Below are positions 6,338 through 7,231 of a stretch of 7,231 bases of DNA, piece after piece. Numbering within the stretch: position 1 is the stretch's first letter; the number at the start of each line of letters is the position of its first letter. The stretch comes from a bacterium. GTDB lineage: Bacteria; Verrucomicrobiota; Verrucomicrobiae; Opitutales; Opitutaceae. Location: the NCBI GenBank assembly GCA_021780625.1, contig JAJXYI010000400.1, positions 1 through 7,231 on the forward strand, written 5' to 3'. The notes beneath the pieces were generated by a model. It did not search any database, was not told the DNA's origin, and saw only the letters and a list, made by a program, of their open reading frames with translations. A program made the translations under genes and the position numbers.

Positions 6338-7231
6338 ACGCCTGAGGCGATCGTTGATCGCGTCGGCGATTCCCGTGCCGCGCACGAGCTCCGCGTGGAT
6401 TCGCCTGAAACCGCAGGCGTCGAGCTCGCGAAGGCATGCAAAGAGCCGCCGCGCCGCGGCCGGCAGCTGGCCGCGCGCATCGAGCCAGAACACGTTGTCC
6501 GGGGTGCGTCCTCCCGCGGGTTTGCCTGCGAGGAGCCAGGCTTCGTCCGCCGTCGAGCGACGCCACGCGCGCTCGGAGATGCGGTCATGCAGGACGACCG
6601 GAGTGCGCGGGCTGTAGTGGCGCTTGAGAAGACCCGGTGCGACCTGGGGAACAGCGCCGCCGGTCCGAGGACGTTTTGCCGCGACCGGCCTGCCGAGCGC
6701 GGCTGCGATCTGCTCGCGGGTCACCGCGCCCGGCCTGAGAATGCGCGGGTGCCGCGGATCGCGGAGGTCGACGATCGTCGACTCCAGCCCTATCCGGCAG
6801 GCGCCGCCGTCGAGAATATGATCGATCCGCCCGCCCAGGCCCTCGGCGACGTGGGCGGCGCTCGTCGGACTCACGTAACCGAATGGATTCGCGCTCGGCG
6901 CGGCAAGGGGGAGGCCGCAGCGCTTGAGAAGCCTGCGAAACAGACGGTGTGCCGGCATGCGAATGGCGACGCTGGGCAGACCCGAGGTCACGATGTCGGG
7001 CACCACGTCGCGCTTCGGAAGGACCATCGTGAGCGGTCCAGGCCAGAACTCCTCGGCGAGCCGGCGCGCGGCGTCGTTCGGCAGGGCGAGTGTCTCCAGC
7101 TGGCTCCAGTCGTGGACATGGACGATCAGGGGATCGGCGGTGGGCCTGCCCTTGGCGCGAAAGATCGAGCGACAGGCGCGGGGATCGAGTGCGTTGGCGG
7201 CGAGCCCGTAAACGGTCTCGGTGGGAATCGC
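6320..7231 (-). CDS. sua5: L-threonylcarbamoyladenylate synthase, Sua5/YrdC family (N-terminus off the right edge)
   Basis: The frame enters at base 7231 and ends at a TAG read from 6322-6320, giving 303 visible residues. An internal ATG at 7027 would cut away the catalytic motifs, so the true start lies beyond the window, probably some 10-30 residues upstream. Family motifs appear in order: PTETVYGL (3-10), KGRP (27-30), PGPLTMVL (64-71), VAIRMP (88-93), the nucleotide-binding SAN (113-115), ILDGG (139-143), ESTIVD (150-155) and LRPGA (165-169). The linker motif PGLLKRHYSP (199-208) and a C-terminal Sua5 domain of about 95 residues show the long Sua5 form rather than short TsaC. The family makes threonylcarbamoyl-AMP from threonine, bicarbonate and ATP in the cytoplasm, the first step of t6A37 modification in ANN-decoding tRNAs. 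It converges on the EF-hand gene with a 12-base gap and is probably unrelated to it. Confidence 0.95.
   Translation of the reverse strand, partial: AIPTETVYGLAANALDPRACRSIFRAKGRPTADPLIVHVHDWSQLETLALPNDAARRLAEEFWPGPLTMVLPKRDVVPDIVTSGLPSVAIRMPAHRLFRRLLKRCGLPLAAPSANPFGYVSPTSAAHVAEGLGGRIDHILDGGACRIGLESTIVDLRDPRHPRILRPGAVTREQIAAALGRPVAAKRPRTGGAVPQVAPGLLKRHYSPRTPVVLHDRISERAWRRSTADEAWLLAGKPAGGRTPDNVFWLDARGQLPAAARRLFACLRELDACGFRRIHAELVRGTGIADAINDRLRRAAARG

Noticed and set aside
6320..7027. Short form of the Sua5 gene starting at ATG 7027
   Set aside because: The same frame continues to the window edge and encodes PTETVYGL and KGRP, essential family motifs, so the real start is outside the window.

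Overview
The window is GC-rich bacterial DNA with four protein-coding genes: two divergent multiheme cytochromes, an unrecognised membrane protein, and a tRNA-modification enzyme. No tRNA, rRNA, CRISPR array, insertion sequence or phage gene was seen. Translation starts lack clear Shine-Dalgarno sequences. Together with high GC and this cytochrome architecture, that is reminiscent of Verrucomicrobia (Opitutaceae) or another high-GC, respiration-versatile environmental Gram-negative. This assignment is a low-to-moderate-confidence impression, not a database result.

Layout. Bases 1-1681 on the minus strand hold the N-terminal 560 codons of a large c-type cytochrome. It has 13 CxxCH haem sites followed by the start of a cytochrome b-like membrane domain, and it runs off the left edge. 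A 148-base divergent intergenic region (1682-1829) separates it from a complete plus-strand paralogue at 1830-3974. That protein is 714 aa, with a signal peptide, 11 CxxCH sites and a six-helix b-type membrane domain. About 100 bases with two strong inverted repeats follow. Next comes a 743-aa plus-strand gene (4076-6307) of unknown function, with one canonical EF-hand loop, two degenerate ones and three C-terminal membrane segments. Facing it across 12 bases is a minus-strand Sua5/YrdC-type threonylcarbamoyl-AMP synthase (6320-7231), whose N-terminus lies beyond the right edge.

How they may work together. Both cytochromes have the layout of inner-membrane quinol/c-cytochrome oxidoreductases, a periplasmic multihaem wire fused to a dihaem cytochrome b resembling Geobacter CbcL. 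Either could pass electrons between the quinone pool and periplasmic or extracellular partners. The divergent pair probably arose by duplication and may share regulation. The EF-hand protein lies downstream of one of them, but nothing in its sequence proves a role in electron transfer. The tRNA-modification gene is housekeeping and probably unrelated.

Most of the other long open frames are antisense or out-of-frame shadows created by GC-biased codon usage.
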